NCBI GenBank assembly: GCA_017652265.1
Contig: JAGCBH010000039.1
Location: 1 to 64,000, forward strand
DNA length: 64,000 nucleotides
From: a bacterium
Lineage (GTDB): Bacteria; Cyanobacteriota; Vampirovibrionia; Gastranaerophilales; Gastranaerophilaceae
Direction: 5' to 3'
The position numbers were made by a program, and so were the translations under genes. Positions 24,867 to 34,817 of this stretch are shown here, piece by piece. The notes below the pieces were generated by a model that was given only the letters and a program-made list of their open reading frames with translations, was not told the DNA's origin and searched no databases. How positions within the stretch are numbered: the stretch's first letter is position 1; each line of letters opens with the position of its first letter.

Positions 24867-27068
24867 TTACTTTTCCGGTTTCATCGGCTTTTTATGGTTT
24901 TTCGGCGGACGATGAGAATTCGGATTTGACTGGCTTGAAGACTGGATACGTTTTACGCTGAACACATCAGGAATAGCCTGAAGTGCAAGAATTACACGCC
25001 TGTATGTATAAACATTATCAAGTTCAAGCCCTAATTCAACAATACCGACTTTACCCGGTTTGGATTTTACGTTCGCATACAAAATGTTTGTATCGTTATC
25101 GGAAACTGCAGCAATAATATCTTTTAATATACCCATCTTCTCAGCGGTTTCAATTCGGACTGCAACAGTATAAACTCTGTTTTCATTTTCGCCTGACCAG
25201 TGAATATCCATTAATCTTTCGGGTTCAATGTTTGCAAGAGTTTTGCAGTCTGCCCTGTGAACAGAAACCCCTTTTGAGCGGGTAACAACACCGACAATAG
25301 GCTCACCCGGAATAGGCGAACAACATTTCGCGATACTGTACATCATCCCTTCTAATCCCACTATGTCTTTTTCTGATTTTTTTCTCGATGCATGGCTGAA
25401 TTTGCTTAAGTCATCTTTTTTCTTTTCAGGCTTTTTGAGTTTGTTAACCACTTTATTTACTGTAGTTTCACCATATCCCAAAGCTGCAAACAAATCTTCT
25501 GATGAAGCATAATTCATAATTTTTGCAACACGTTCAAATTCTTCCTGTTTAACGTATTCGTCAAAAACTGCCTTTGTAAGTTCGCGTTCAAGCAAATCCT
25601 TACCAAGCATAACGTGCTCTTCTCTGTTATTCTTTTTAAACCACTGTTTAATCTTGGAGCTTGCTTGTTTTGTAACTACAAAATTCAGCCAGTCAAGACG
25701 AGGAGACGGTGTTTTTGATGTTAAAATTTCAACAATATCGCCGTTTTTGAGTTTTGTATCAAGCTGCGCAATACGACCGTTTATAAGTGCACCTACCGTA
25801 CGGTTACCGACATCTGAGTGAATACGATATGCAAAATCAACAGGTGTAGCATTTGCAGGCAAATCCAAAACATCCCCATTCGGCGTGCAGGCAAATACCT
25901 GATCAGAAAAGATGTCTATTTTAACGGTGTTAACATAATCTTGTGCGCTTGTAACATCTTTATCGTATTCAACAAGTTTTCTCAGCCAAGAAAATTGAAC
26001 ATCTGCCTGATTATCCGCTTTTTCAGAGCCTTTTTCTTTATATCTCCAGTGCGCAGCAACACCATATTCCGCTATTTCATGCATCTTCCAGGTTCTAATC
26101 TGGACTTCCAAAGGCTTGGATTTCGGTCCGATAACCGATGTATGCAAAGACTGATACATATTGCCTTTCGGCATTGCAATATAATCCTTAAAACGTCCGG
26201 GAATAGGTTTAAACTGTGAGTGAATAAGCCCCAAAACCGCATAACATTCACTTTCGGTATCAACAATGACACGAACAGCCGTTATGTCGTAGAGTTCATG
26301 AAACGCAATATTTAAGCGTTTCATTTTACTGTAAATACTGTAATAATGTTTTGCACGCCCCGTAATTTTCGCCTTAATTCCTGCTTTTTCAACACTTTTT
26401 GTTATGTTTTCAATTAAAAGATTAACCGTTTCTTCTCTTTCTTTTTTCGTTTGGGAAACCAATTGTGAAATTTCAAAATATTTATCGGGTTCAAGATATC
26501 TTAAAGACAAATCCTCAAGTTCCGCTTTGATTTTCCCGATACCTAAACGGTTTGCAAGCGGAGCAAAAATATCAAGAGTTTCACGGGCAATTTTTTTCTG
26601 TTTCGGTGCAGACATATAGTTTAATGTGCGCATATTATGAAGTCTGTCGGCAAGTTTCAGGAAAATTATCCGCATATCGTTTGCCATCGCAATAAAAAGT
26701 CTGCGGAAATTTTCAGCCTGACGCTCTTCATTTGATTTAAACTGTAATTTCCCTAACTTTGTAACACCCTGAACAAGGTTTAATACATCATCACCAAACT
26801 TTTCTTTTATAATTTCAGGTGTTGTATCCGTATCTTCCAGAATATCGTGCAGAAAACCCGCTATAAGAGTATTCGCATCAAGATGAAGCCCCAAAAGAAT
26901 TTTAACAACCTCAACAGGGTGAATAATGTAAGGCTCTTCAGATACTCTGAACTGGCCTTCATGGACTTTTTGCGCAAATAAAAATGCTTCCTCAATGCGT
27001 TTAATTTCCGTATCACTTCTTTTTTGCGCTTTTAATTCCGATTTTATATCTTTAAACAAATCTTCCAT
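24867..27068 (-). CDS. Bifunctional (p)ppGpp synthetase/hydrolase
   Basis: The 733-residue protein has the full RelA/SpoT order: N-terminal HD hydrolase (FLHDILEDTD, with the HD pair), synthetase domain (GRAKHYYSIYSKMKR, YHELYDITAVRVIV-like segment), TGS domain (DVLDLPANATPVDFAYRIHSD), a Cys/His zinc-finger-like segment (IAKCCSPIPGEPIVG) and a C-terminal ACT domain. Intact HD residues suggest both making and breaking of the alarmone, as in single-copy Rel enzymes. The end is Lys/Pro-rich. No clear ribosome binding site is visible. Confidence 0.95.
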   Translation of the reverse strand: MEDLFKDIKSELKAQKRSDTEIKRIEEAFLFAQKVHEGQFRVSEEPYIIHPVEVVKILLGLHLDANTLIAGFLHDILEDTDTTPEIIKEKFGDDVLNLVQGVTKLGKLQFKSNEERQAENFRRLFIAMANDMRIIFLKLADRLHNMRTLNYMSAPKQKKIARETLDIFAPLANRLGIGKIKAELEDLSLRYLEPDKYFEISQLVSQTKKEREETVNLLIENITKSVEKAGIKAKITGRAKHYYSIYSKMKRLNIAFHELYDITAVRVIVDTESECYAVLGLIHSQFKPIPGRFKDYIAMPKGNMYQSLHTSVIGPKSKPLEVQIRTWKMHEIAEYGVAAHWRYKEKGSEKADNQADVQFSWLRKLVEYDKDVTSAQDYVNTVKIDIFSDQVFACTPNGDVLDLPANATPVDFAYRIHSDVGNRTVGALINGRIAQLDTKLKNGDIVEILTSKTPSPRLDWLNFVVTKQASSKIKQWFKKNNREEHVMLGKDLLERELTKAVFDEYVKQEEFERVAKIMNYASSEDLFAALGYGETTVNKVVNKLKKPEKKKDDLSKFSHASRKKSEKDIVGLEGMMYSIAKCCSPIPGEPIVGVVTRSKGVSVHRADCKTLANIEPERLMDIHWSGENENRVYTVAVRIETAEKMGILKDIIAAVSDNDTNILYANVKSKPGKVGIVELGLELDNVYTYRRVILALQAIPDVFSVKRIQSSSQSNPNSHRPPKNHKKPMKPEK

Positions 27069-27144
27069 GATATAATAATCATACTTATTTGGCTTAAAAT
27101 TTCAAGTATATGGGCAAAATATCGTACATAAGGCTTATAAATCA

Positions 27145-27420
27145 ATGATTAAAGAAAAAAAAGACGGATTTATAGTGAATATAAAAATATCTCCGAATTC
27201 ATCCAAAAATGAAATTATCAAAAACGGAGATGAAATAAAAATAAAGCTGACTGCTCAACCAATTGAAGGCAAAGCCAATAAAGCATTGATTGAATACTTG
27301 TCAAAAGAATTAAAAATCCCTAAAACTTCAATAGAAATAATTAAGGGGGAAACCTCAAAGGAAAAAACAATTCTTTTTAAGACAGATGATATGGAAAAAC
27401 TGAAAAAATTATCCGCCTGA
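27145..27420 (+). CDS. DUF167/YggU-family protein
   Basis: The 91-residue protein has the family signature ISPNSSKNEIIKNGDEIKIKLTAQPIEGKANKALIEYLSK, with the conserved PxEGKAN core. Members are widespread small cytoplasmic proteins with no firm function. It is divergent from the relA/spoT-type gene and convergent with the downstream unknown, 5 bp between stops. Confidence 0.88.
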   Translation: MIKEKKDGFIVNIKISPNSSKNEIIKNGDEIKIKLTAQPIEGKANKALIEYLSKELKIPKTSIEIIKGETSKEKTILFKTDDMEKLKKLSA

Positions 27421-27425
27421 TTTAA

Positions 27426-28052
27426 CTATGCCGCAGCTTTGCATTCTTCATCATTTTTTACAGGTTTCTTATCCATCCACGCTTTTGCACTATCAGCAAG
27501 CGGTGTAGAGAGGAACGGTACAATAATTCTTTTTGCAATAATTGATGTAACAATAAGAGATGTTAATTGTTTAAATGCTGAAGCAACAGTACCCATATAC
27601 TTATCAGCACCTTTATGGAAATCAAGACCGGCAAGATTTTCCATACCAGGTATATTCTTCAGCCTTGCCATATAGCCTTTTCGTGCGCTTCTGCTGAAAT
27701 ATTTGCCAAAGTATTTTTTGAATAACTTATCCTGACACTTATTAAATAAGAAGAACATACCTATTTGGGTTCCGACCATTAATATACCGTTAATTAAATC
27801 AAGAGCCGCAACGAATTTACGTTTTTCTTCAGGAATTTTTTTATTATTCAAACTTTGTTTTACGTACATTACACAGCCCAAACCGTCTTTTAATACGATA
27901 GAAGCAACGCTGACGCCTGCAATTATTTTTGCATTGTTTGATTGATAACCTTTGTTTAAACCATTCATAATTTTCATATTACCAATGGCATTAAGCGGTT
28001 TACAAACCATATTATTTACAAATGTTCCGATTTTTCCGATATTAAGAGGCAT
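27426..28052 (-). CDS. Unknown membrane protein (208 aa), partner of the upstream gene
   Basis: Not recognised. It contains two to three hydrophobic stretches (AKIIAGVSVASIVL, INGILMVGTQIGMFFLF, QLTSLIVTSIIAKRIIVPFL) separated by lysine-rich loops, and ends in a charged, Cys-containing tail. Its ATGCCTCTTAA start overlaps the stop of the 28042-29427 gene by 11 bp, which implies translational coupling and a shared role at the membrane. It has no signal peptide of the usual type. Confidence 0.7.
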   Translation of the reverse strand: MPLNIGKIGTFVNNMVCKPLNAIGNMKIMNGLNKGYQSNNAKIIAGVSVASIVLKDGLGCVMYVKQSLNNKKIPEEKRKFVAALDLINGILMVGTQIGMFFLFNKCQDKLFKKYFGKYFSRSARKGYMARLKNIPGMENLAGLDFHKGADKYMGTVASAFKQLTSLIVTSIIAKRIIVPFLSTPLADSAKAWMDKKPVKNDEECKAAA

Positions 28053-29427
28053 GTTTCACCTCACTTTCGGTTTTTGGAGCTTTGTTTTTCTTTTTATTTG
28101 AAAGCTCAGGAAAGAATTTATCCATAAATACAGGATAAATTATGTTCAGTAACGTACAAGTTATAGGCAGCATTAATAAGCCGATACCTACACCGCCAAT
28201 TTGTTTAAGACATCTTGTACTGCCTTTTGCTCTGCGTTTCAGGCTTTCCGCTACATTTTCAACAATGTTAAGACCTTTTTTCTTTAAAGAAGGACTCTTC
28301 TTAGAGTGCTTTTCTACCAATTCCTGAAGTTCTTTAACAGAAGCTCCTTCACGAACTTTATTCTGCAGCGATTTAAAGAACTCTACATTACTTTCAACTT
28401 CTTTAACTCTTGGATTTATACTTGCTTTTACGGCTTCTTCAACTTCCTCAAGGGAATGCATTTTTCTGTATTTTTCAGCGTGTGTTCTGACTTTGGAAAC
28501 TTTTGCTTTCATAGCGTCAATAACGGATTTTTTATCCGTATCGTTTACAACACCCTGCGAAAGACCTAAAAGTTCTTCGGTTATAAGTCTAAGTTCATTT
28601 TCTTCTTTAGGAAGAGATTTTGCTTTGTTTCTTAATGCTTTTTGAATTTCGCCGATTTCATCTTTTTTAAGAATTTCTTCAATTTCATTCATATAATCAA
28701 GAGTTCTTGGATTATTGTTTCTGTAAAACTCACTGCGTCTTACACGATTAGTAAGTTTTTCACCTAATAGTCTTGATTTTTCAGCTTCTTCTGCATTAAT
28801 CAAATCCTCTATACTGTCTTCAACCGCTCCGTTGAATACATCTTTATTAATCTTGTATGTTCCTTCTTTCCCATGTTTTCTTATTCTGACGGTATTTTCT
28901 TCTTCAATACTTCTTAAAAGTTCCGCTTCCTGTTCCTTTTTAATTCTGCTGACTTCAGCCGCTATTTGTTCTTTCGTCATCTTAGGATTATTTCTCTTAA
29001 CCTGACGTTCAATAAATTTTTCATCCTGAAAAGCGGAAGTATTGTATTGATCTGAAAGCATACCCAAGTTAAATCCGTTATTCATAGCTTTGTTGAACGG
29101 AATTATAGCGCCAAGCTGCGAAACAATAGCCAGAACGGCCGATACCGGCTGACGCCATGCCGAATAAGTTTTTGTATCCTGATCCGATTTTGAAAGCGGG
29201 TTATATTTTATGAAGACTGGTGCAATAAGTCCGGTGCCGGCTGCGTTTATGAGTGTTGTTGAAACTTCACCAAGGTTATCCGATACTTTCTGCATTTGTT
29301 TAATACCCTGCGGCATAAACCTGTCTATCCCCGATGCAATTTTGGAAACGGAAATATGCTTGCCGAAACTTGTTTTTGCGCTTTCGGCTCCGTTGACCGC
29401 TGATTTTACTGCATCAACCTTTAACAT
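28042..29427 (-). CDS. Tagged coiled-coil membrane protein of unknown function
   Basis: An upstream in-frame start exists at 29568, but 29427 is preferred because GGAAAG precedes it and because the protein then begins with the shared tag (TSFGK at residues 19-23). The product has about 461 residues: hydrophobic segments near residues 55-115, a long charged coiled-coil-like middle (EQIAAEVSRIKKEQEAELLR and many heptad-like repeats), and one C-terminal membrane segment (IGLLMLPITCTLLNIIYPVF). It is translationally coupled to the next gene. Function unknown; a membrane-spanning scaffold is one possibility. Confidence 0.65.
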   Translation of the reverse strand: MLKVDAVKSAVNGAESAKTSFGKHISVSKIASGIDRFMPQGIKQMQKVSDNLGEVSTTLINAAGTGLIAPVFIKYNPLSKSDQDTKTYSAWRQPVSAVLAIVSQLGAIIPFNKAMNNGFNLGMLSDQYNTSAFQDEKFIERQVKRNNPKMTKEQIAAEVSRIKKEQEAELLRSIEEENTVRIRKHGKEGTYKINKDVFNGAVEDSIEDLINAEEAEKSRLLGEKLTNRVRRSEFYRNNNPRTLDYMNEIEEILKKDEIGEIQKALRNKAKSLPKEENELRLITEELLGLSQGVVNDTDKKSVIDAMKAKVSKVRTHAEKYRKMHSLEEVEEAVKASINPRVKEVESNVEFFKSLQNKVREGASVKELQELVEKHSKKSPSLKKKGLNIVENVAESLKRRAKGSTRCLKQIGGVGIGLLMLPITCTLLNIIYPVFMDKFFPELSNKKKNKAPKTESEVKHAS

Positions 29428-29598
29428 ACCGTTACACTTTCCATACAAACCATCTACATATATATAAACGTTTTTTCCCCTCCAAAATTGACTTTTACAA
29501 CCTCTTTTTAAACTATTGTTAAGATTTTTTAATAATTGCGCAAAAAAAAATATGCCCGTGTTTTTCAAGTGAAAATATAAGTTAAAAAGGAAGTAAAA

Positions 29599-30108
29599 AT
29601 GCAGATAAATGCAACAGGGCCTTCATTTGGGCATGTCTTGACCGTATTTAAAATACAACTGGATGGCAAAGAGGTCTATCACAGGTGTCAGCGTGCAACC
29701 AATACTCCGGAAAATATGGAATTAACAAGAGCGGTTATGAGATCTTTGGTACAGAATCTTAAATTACGAGTAGATACTCCTGTTGCAATAAAAATCAATG
29801 AATTAGTTCCTGATTTGCATTACAGAAACCCAAAAAGAACACGCCCTTTATATCTGAAAGATTCGGGCAGAGAAGTAAACCTGCTGACAGGTGAACACGC
29901 ATTTATAGACGATATTTTTGATAAAAGAAATCCTATGCCGAAACCGCAGAAGCGCTGTATTTATCAAAACAGAATCCGCGAAATGTTTGCCAAAGCAAAC
30001 GGAGGACATATAAATATAGTTGCATCAACACGACCTCTTGTTGAAGCGGAAGGCAAAGAAGCACATGAATTGATTGCGATTGATGACGTAGTTAAAACAT
30101 TTTCTTAA
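29599..30108 (+). CDS. Tagged unknown protein (169 aa)
   Basis: Not recognised. It begins with MQINATGPSFGH, one of the clearest examples of the N-terminal tag, followed by a small basic domain (LKLRVDTPVAIKINELVPDL, PKPQKRCIYQNRIREMF). GGAAG precedes the ATG. A weaker match to the GCAAAA promoter motif lies about 55 bp upstream. It is divergent from the coiled-coil gene and overlaps the end of the convergent YkgJ-like gene by 4 bp. Confidence 0.65.
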   Translation: MQINATGPSFGHVLTVFKIQLDGKEVYHRCQRATNTPENMELTRAVMRSLVQNLKLRVDTPVAIKINELVPDLHYRNPKRTRPLYLKDSGREVNLLTGEHAFIDDIFDKRNPMPKPQKRCIYQNRIREMFAKANGGHINIVASTRPLVEAEGKEAHELIAIDDVVKTFS

Positions 30109-30620
30109 TTACCAAACCATTTTATCATTGATCTTACTTCACCAAAATCAATTTTTTTGTTTTTTCTTAATGCGATAGGATTTAAATCCTCATTTATCGG
30201 TTCAAAATTTACTGTTTTTCCGTCGTAATTCTTGCTGTAATTAAGACCTGAAATTGAGCACTCCGGAAGATTTACAATTCCGTCTGTTCTAAGATATGCA
30301 AGCCCGTGCACCCTGCAAATTATTGGGCGATACTCATATACAGAACACAAATCATTCATCAAAAAAGGACAGTCGTAATTTTCTTTGCCGCTCTCAATTA
30401 CTTTTTTTATATTTTCACGAACTTTATCGTGCTCAGATTTATCAAGTTTGAGGAATCCCTGCATCAAATATTTCATCTCGACAAGTGAAAGCGGAAAATC
30501 GGCGTTTTTACAGCAATTGGAACAGCCCTTACGGCATTGTATTTTATCCTTATCCACCTCAAAATATTTTTGAAGTTTCAAATCTAAATCTTTCAAAAAT
30601 GTTTCGTATTTTTCAAACAT
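30105..30620 (-). CDS. YkgJ-family cysteine-cluster protein
   Basis: The 171-residue protein shows the UPF0153/YkgJ signature: CRKGCSNCC near the start, then CPFL...DLCSVYEYRPIICRVHG. These eight or so cysteines bind metal (Zn or Fe-S) in family members; the role is unknown. Its ATG overlaps the ilvD stop (TAATG), so it is translated from the ilvD message. Confidence 0.85.
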   Translation of the reverse strand: MFEKYETFLKDLDLKLQKYFEVDKDKIQCRKGCSNCCKNADFPLSLVEMKYLMQGFLKLDKSEHDKVRENIKKVIESGKENYDCPFLMNDLCSVYEYRPIICRVHGLAYLRTDGIVNLPECSISGLNYSKNYDGKTVNFEPINEDLNPIALRKNKKIDFGEVRSMIKWFGN

Positions 30621-32278
30621 TACAAAATCACCGCGCCATGAGAAGCATCCTGAACATTTTTGGCATATCTCAAGAGATATTTGGAGATATTTTTCTTAAC
30701 CATCGGTTTGAAATTTTTACGTCTGTGTTCAAGTTCTTCATCAGTAACCAAAAGCTGAACTTTTCTCTCATTTATATTTATTTTTATTCTGTCACCTTTA
30801 TTAATAAGAGCAATAACACCGCCATCCGCAGCTTCAGGACAAACGTGACCTATACAGATACCTCTTGTTGCGCCGGAAAATCTGCCGTCAGTAATGAGAG
30901 CACAGGAGGTTCCCAAACCCTTTCCGACCAATAAAGATGTCGGAGCAAGCATTTCTCTCATACCGGGACCGCCTTTCGGACCTTCATAACGGATTATTAT
31001 AACGTCACCCGCTTTTACAAGGTCATTTTCTAATGCATACATCGCATCCTCTTCGCTGTCAAAAGGATTAGCAGCTCCTTCAAATTCATAACAACTTTCA
31101 TCAATTCCTGAAATCTTTGTTACACAACCATTCTCTGCTATATTCCCATACAAAACACCGAGTCCCGCCTTTTGGGTAACTGGTTGACTGCACGAATGAA
31201 TAAGCTCTTTATTTACGTATGCAAATTCTGATATTTCGGATAATTTCAGACCACAGACCGTATCGCAATCCTCCAGCCCTGCTTTACCATCAAAAAGCGT
31301 TTTTATGATTGCCGGAATTCCGCCTGCATTATGAAAATCTGTCATTGTAAAGCGGGAGGAAGGATCAAGTTTTACAATTTGTTTAATTTTATCAGCATAA
31401 TATTCAAAATCTTTAATTGTGATATCTATGTTTCCGGCATTTGCAAGCGCAAGCAGATGCAAAAATGAATTTGTTGAACCCCCTAGTGACAAATCTGCGA
31501 TTATGGCATTTTGTATTGATTTTTTAGCAATAATCTTATCCGGTGTGACATTATTTTTAACAAGTTCAACAATTTTCATACCGCTCTCAAAAGCAATTCT
31601 TCGTTTTTGAGAAGAAACGGCTGCAGATGTAGCGCAAAACGGCAAACTCATTCCTATAACTTCAGTCAGGCAGGCCATTGTATTTGCCGTATATAGTCCC
31701 TGACAAGAGCCCGCTGACGGGCAGGAATGTTCTATCATTTCGTCAAATCTTTTTTCATCAATTTTTCCGTCACGATAGCGTCCAACCGCCTCAAACAAAC
31801 CGTTTATCATTGTCAGCTTTTCGCATCGGCTTTCGCCATCCAGCATAGGGCCCGCTGTAACGATTATAGTCGGTATATTTAAACGTGTGGCGGCAATAAG
31901 CATTGCGGGAGTAATTTTATCGCAATTTGAAAGTAATACCAAACCGTCTAACTGATGCGCTTCAGCAACTGTTTCAACACAATCCGCTATTAAATCTCTT
32001 GACGGGAGCGAATATTTCATTCCGTCATGTCCCATTGAAATTCCGTCACAAACTGCCGGTACTCCAAAAATAAAAGCCTGACCGCCGCCTGTATGAATAC
32101 CTTTTTCAATTTGGCGTTCCAAATCGCGCATATTTATATGTCCGGGTACTAAATCGGAAAATGAACTTGCAATACCAATGAACGGGACATTCATATTATT
32201 TTTGCTTACGCCCGTTGCCATCAAAAGTCCCCTGTGAGGTGCTCTTGCTACTCCTTTTTTAATATTGTCACTTCGCAT
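30620..32278 (-). CDS. ilvD: Dihydroxy-acid dehydratase
   Basis: The 552-residue protein makes 2-keto acids for valine, leucine and isoleucine. Fe-S ligands are visible in [10 protein letters not shown] and [16 protein letters not shown]. The C-terminal [12 protein letters not shown] and TDGRFSG boxes are present. Length matches the family. TACAAT is 10 nt before the ATG and no Shine-Dalgarno sequence is present, so the leader is very short. No other ilv genes lie in the window. Confidence 0.96.
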   Translation of the reverse strand: MRSDNIKKGVARAPHRGLLMATGVSKNNMNVPFIGIASSFSDLVPGHINMRDLERQIEKGIHTGGGQAFIFGVPAVCDGISMGHDGMKYSLPSRDLIADCVETVAEAHQLDGLVLLSNCDKITPAMLIAATRLNIPTIIVTAGPMLDGESRCEKLTMINGLFEAVGRYRDGKIDEKRFDEMIEHSCPSAGSCQGLYTANTMACLTEVIGMSLPFCATSAAVSSQKRRIAFESGMKIVELVKNNVTPDKIIAKKSIQNAIIADLSLGGSTNSFLHLLALANAGNIDITIKDFEYYADKIKQIVKLDPSSRFTMTDFHNAGGIPAIIKTLFDGKAGLEDCDTVCGLKLSEISEFAYVNKELIHSCSQPVTQKAGLGVLYGNIAENGCVTKISGIDESCYEFEGAANPFDSEEDAMYALENDLVKAGDVIIIRYEGPKGGPGMREMLAPTSLLVGKGLGTSCALITDGRFSGATRGICIGHVCPEAADGGVIALINKGDRIKININERKVQLLVTDEELEHRRKNFKPMVKKNISKYLLRYAKNVQDASHGAVIL

Positions 32279-32321
32279 ATCAAACTGTATTGTAAATCAA
32301 GCAGAGCAATTTATCAAGATA

Positions 32322-32351
32322 TTGCTTTTTCCCTTAAATTCATGGTAAAAT
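32322..32351 (+). promoter_or_regulatory. Promoter of the mtnP-yggT-trkAH run
   Basis: TTGCTT (32322-32327), 18-bp spacer and extended -10 TGGTAAAAT (hexamer 32346-32351), 31 bp before the mtnP ATG and its AAAGGAG. Confidence 0.5.
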
Positions 32352-32382
32352 CGCGTTATTATAAGTTAAAAAGGAGAAATTT

Positions 32383-33186
32383 ATGGAAAATAAAAACATA
32401 GCAACGATAGGTGTGTTTGGTGGTTCAGGATTTTACAAATTCTTAGACAACGTAAAAGAAGTGGAAATAGATACACCGTACGGCAAGCCAAGTGACAGCG
32501 CTTTTATAGGTAAAATCGGTTGTCATAACGTTGCATTTATTCCTCGTCACGGAAGAAATCATACAATTCCTCCTCATCTTATAAATTACAGAGCAAACGT
32601 ATGGGCAATGAAATCACTTGGGGTTGAAAGAGTCATTTCCCCTTGTGCGGCCGGAAGTTTGCAAAAACATATTGAACCTGGACATTTTGTAATATGCGAC
32701 CAATTTGTAGATTGGACTGACGGAAGGAAATCAACTTTCTATGAAGGTCCTGTTGTAACACACCCGTCTGCTGCGGAAACATATTGTCCTGAAATGAGAA
32801 AACTTGCAATTGAAACCGCAAAAGAATTGGGTATAACCGTTCACGAAAACGGAACTGTTGTCGTTATAAACGGACCAAGATTTTCAACGAAATCAGAATC
32901 AAAGTTTTTCACAACTCAGGGATGGGAAGTTATTAATATGACGGCATTCCCTGAAGCATATTTGGTTAAAGAGCTTGATATGTGCCCTTTGAATATTTCG
33001 CTTATAACTGATTATGATGCGGGACTTGTAGGTGATGTTCCGCCTGTTTCACATCAGGCAGTTATAAAAGTGTTCAACAGTAATGTTGAAAATCTGAAAT
33101 CTTTGTTATTTAAGATGATAGAAAAAATACCGCCTGAAAGAAAATTTTGTGAATGCGCTAAAACAAGTGAAGTTTCACACGGATAA
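32383..33186 (+). CDS. mtnP: S-methyl-5'-thioadenosine phosphorylase
   Basis: The 267-residue protein has the family motifs IGVFGGSGFYKFL (phosphate loop), FIPRHGRNHTIPPHLINYRAN and NMTAFPEAYL. It splits methylthioadenosine, a by-product of polyamine or quorum-signal synthesis, to adenine and methylthioribose-1-phosphate. The adenine could feed the apt product elsewhere in this window. AAAGGAG precedes the ATG. Confidence 0.93.
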   Translation: MENKNIATIGVFGGSGFYKFLDNVKEVEIDTPYGKPSDSAFIGKIGCHNVAFIPRHGRNHTIPPHLINYRANVWAMKSLGVERVISPCAAGSLQKHIEPGHFVICDQFVDWTDGRKSTFYEGPVVTHPSAAETYCPEMRKLAIETAKELGITVHENGTVVVINGPRFSTKSESKFFTTQGWEVINMTAFPEAYLVKELDMCPLNISLITDYDAGLVGDVPPVSHQAVIKVFNSNVENLKSLLFKMIEKIPPERKFCECAKTSEVSHG

Positions 33187-33207
33187 AAGAAAGCAGGTAA
33201 CTGAATT

Positions 33208-33465
33208 ATGGTAAGAATTGTTTATAACTTATTTCAATTATATTTCATACTGATAATATTATATTGTTTTATGTCTTTTTTCCCGCGTTTAGACCGCAAT
33301 TCAGGTGCTGTTCGTATTGTTGCAACTCTTGTTGAACCATACTTGGCAATATTCAGACGCTTTATACCTCCGGCAGGCGGACTTGACTTTTCACCTATCA
33401 TAGCAATGATAGTATTGCAAATTTTACAAGTATTGGTATGCAGTATGCTGAGTGCTATTTACTAA
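33208..33465 (+). CDS. YggT-family membrane protein
   Basis: The 85-residue protein has two membrane helices around the signature RFIPPAGGLDFSPIIAM, with YLAIFRRFIPP before it. This group occurs next to pseudouridine-type or cell-division genes in bacteria and chloroplasts; molecular role unsettled. Here it lies between mtnP and trkA with small gaps, in one probable transcript. Potassium transport as a shared role would be inference only. Confidence 0.88.
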   Translation: MVRIVYNLFQLYFILIILYCFMSFFPRLDRNSGAVRIVATLVEPYLAIFRRFIPPAGGLDFSPIIAMIVLQILQVLVCSMLSAIY

Positions 33466-33474
33466 GGAGAAATA

Positions 33475-34815
33475 ATGAAAATTATAATATACGGTGCAAC
33501 AGAAATAGGATGTTTACTGGCAACAGAATTCTTTGAAGATTATGACATAACCGTTATCGACAAAGAAGAAAATAAAACCGAAGAGTTTAAAAAACTTGAT
33601 ATTGGATTTATTCAAGGAAATCCGTCCGATATAGAAATTCTTAAGCAGGCTGACATCAGAAATGCAGACTTATTCATAGCTTGCACAAATAATGATGAGG
33701 CGAATATTATTGCCTGCCTTACAGCGAAAAAATTTAGCGGAATAAGAACAATTTCATTTGTAGCAAAAGAAGAATACAGCAATGTTTTGAACTTTGATCG
33801 TGCAGATTTAAGTTTATGCGAATTCTTTATTGATGAAATTGTATGGCCTGAAGAACTTCTGACTCAGGAAATTTTCCGTATAGTAACGGTTGCTCAGGCT
33901 CTTGATGTAGAGTATTTTGCAAATGGTCGTGCAAGATTATTGGAATATAAATTAACCGAAGGGATGCCTCTGGCAAACAAACTTGTTAAAGACTGCGATT
34001 TAACAAAGAATACTGTCATTGTCGGTATAACAAGAAACGGTGAATTATTTGTTCCAAGAGGTGATACAAAACTCTTAGCGGAAGATAAATTGATTTTTAT
34101 GGGCACTTCTCATTCTCTTGACATTCTGGCAGGTACATTCTTCCACGACAAGGAAAACGTAAAATCCGTTACAATTATAGGCGGCGGAAACGTAGGTTTA
34201 ATGCTTGCTCAGTCGTTAGAAGACGTTAAAATTAAAACAAAAATTGTTGAAAAGAATTACAACAGATGCGAATTTTTATCTCAAAATCTTAAATCCACCC
34301 TTGTTATCAATGGAGACGGAACGGATTTGAAATTACTGGATGAAGAAGAAATCGGAAGATCTGACGTTACTATAAGCGTTACAAATAATGATGAAAGAAA
34401 TCTGTTAACATCATTATTAGCAAAACAACTCGGCGCAAAACGCACAATAACAAGAGTTACAAAAAACTTGAACATACCATTATTTGAAAAAGTCGGTGTT
34501 GACATTGCAATATCCGCTAAAAATTCCGCATTAAACGAAGTTAAAAATGCAATAAACGACAGTAAAGTAGGTATTTTGGCAACGGTAGAACAAGGACAGG
34601 GCGAAGTTTTGGAAATAGAACTTGACGAACTTTTCCACCAAAAAACCGTTAAAGATGTAAAATTCCCGCGTTCTGCAGTAATAGGGATTGTTCAAAGAGG
34701 AAAGCACGTTATAATACCTAAAGGGGACACTGAACTTTTGGCAAAAGATACTCTTATAATCTTTACAAGAGCAGAAGATGCTGATGAAATAAGGAAATTT
34801 TTTAACAGGTTATAA
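33475..34815 (+). CDS. trkA: Trk potassium uptake regulatory subunit
   Basis: The 446-residue cytoplasmic protein has two tandem RCK units, each with a Rossmann NAD site (IIYGATEIGCLLA and TIIGGGNVGLMLA) and a TrkA-C domain (ending PRGDTKLLAEDKLIFMG and PKGDTELLAKDTLIIF). It gates the TrkH channel in response to nucleotides. AAGGAG precedes the ATG. trkH follows after 2 bp. Confidence 0.94.
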   Translation: MKIIIYGATEIGCLLATEFFEDYDITVIDKEENKTEEFKKLDIGFIQGNPSDIEILKQADIRNADLFIACTNNDEANIIACLTAKKFSGIRTISFVAKEEYSNVLNFDRADLSLCEFFIDEIVWPEELLTQEIFRIVTVAQALDVEYFANGRARLLEYKLTEGMPLANKLVKDCDLTKNTVIVGITRNGELFVPRGDTKLLAEDKLIFMGTSHSLDILAGTFFHDKENVKSVTIIGGGNVGLMLAQSLEDVKIKTKIVEKNYNRCEFLSQNLKSTLVINGDGTDLKLLDEEEIGRSDVTISVTNNDERNLLTSLLAKQLGAKRTITRVTKNLNIPLFEKVGVDIAISAKNSALNEVKNAINDSKVGILATVEQGQGEVLEIELDELFHQKTVKDVKFPRSAVIGIVQRGKHVIIPKGDTELLAKDTLIIFTRAEDADEIRKFFNRL

Positions 34816-34817
34816 AA

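Noticed and set aside
29428-29568. N-terminal extension of the coiled-coil protein
   Set aside because: The added 47 residues begin without a ribosome binding site and overlap a TATATAT-rich region; the start at 29427 has GGAAAG and yields the shared tag.
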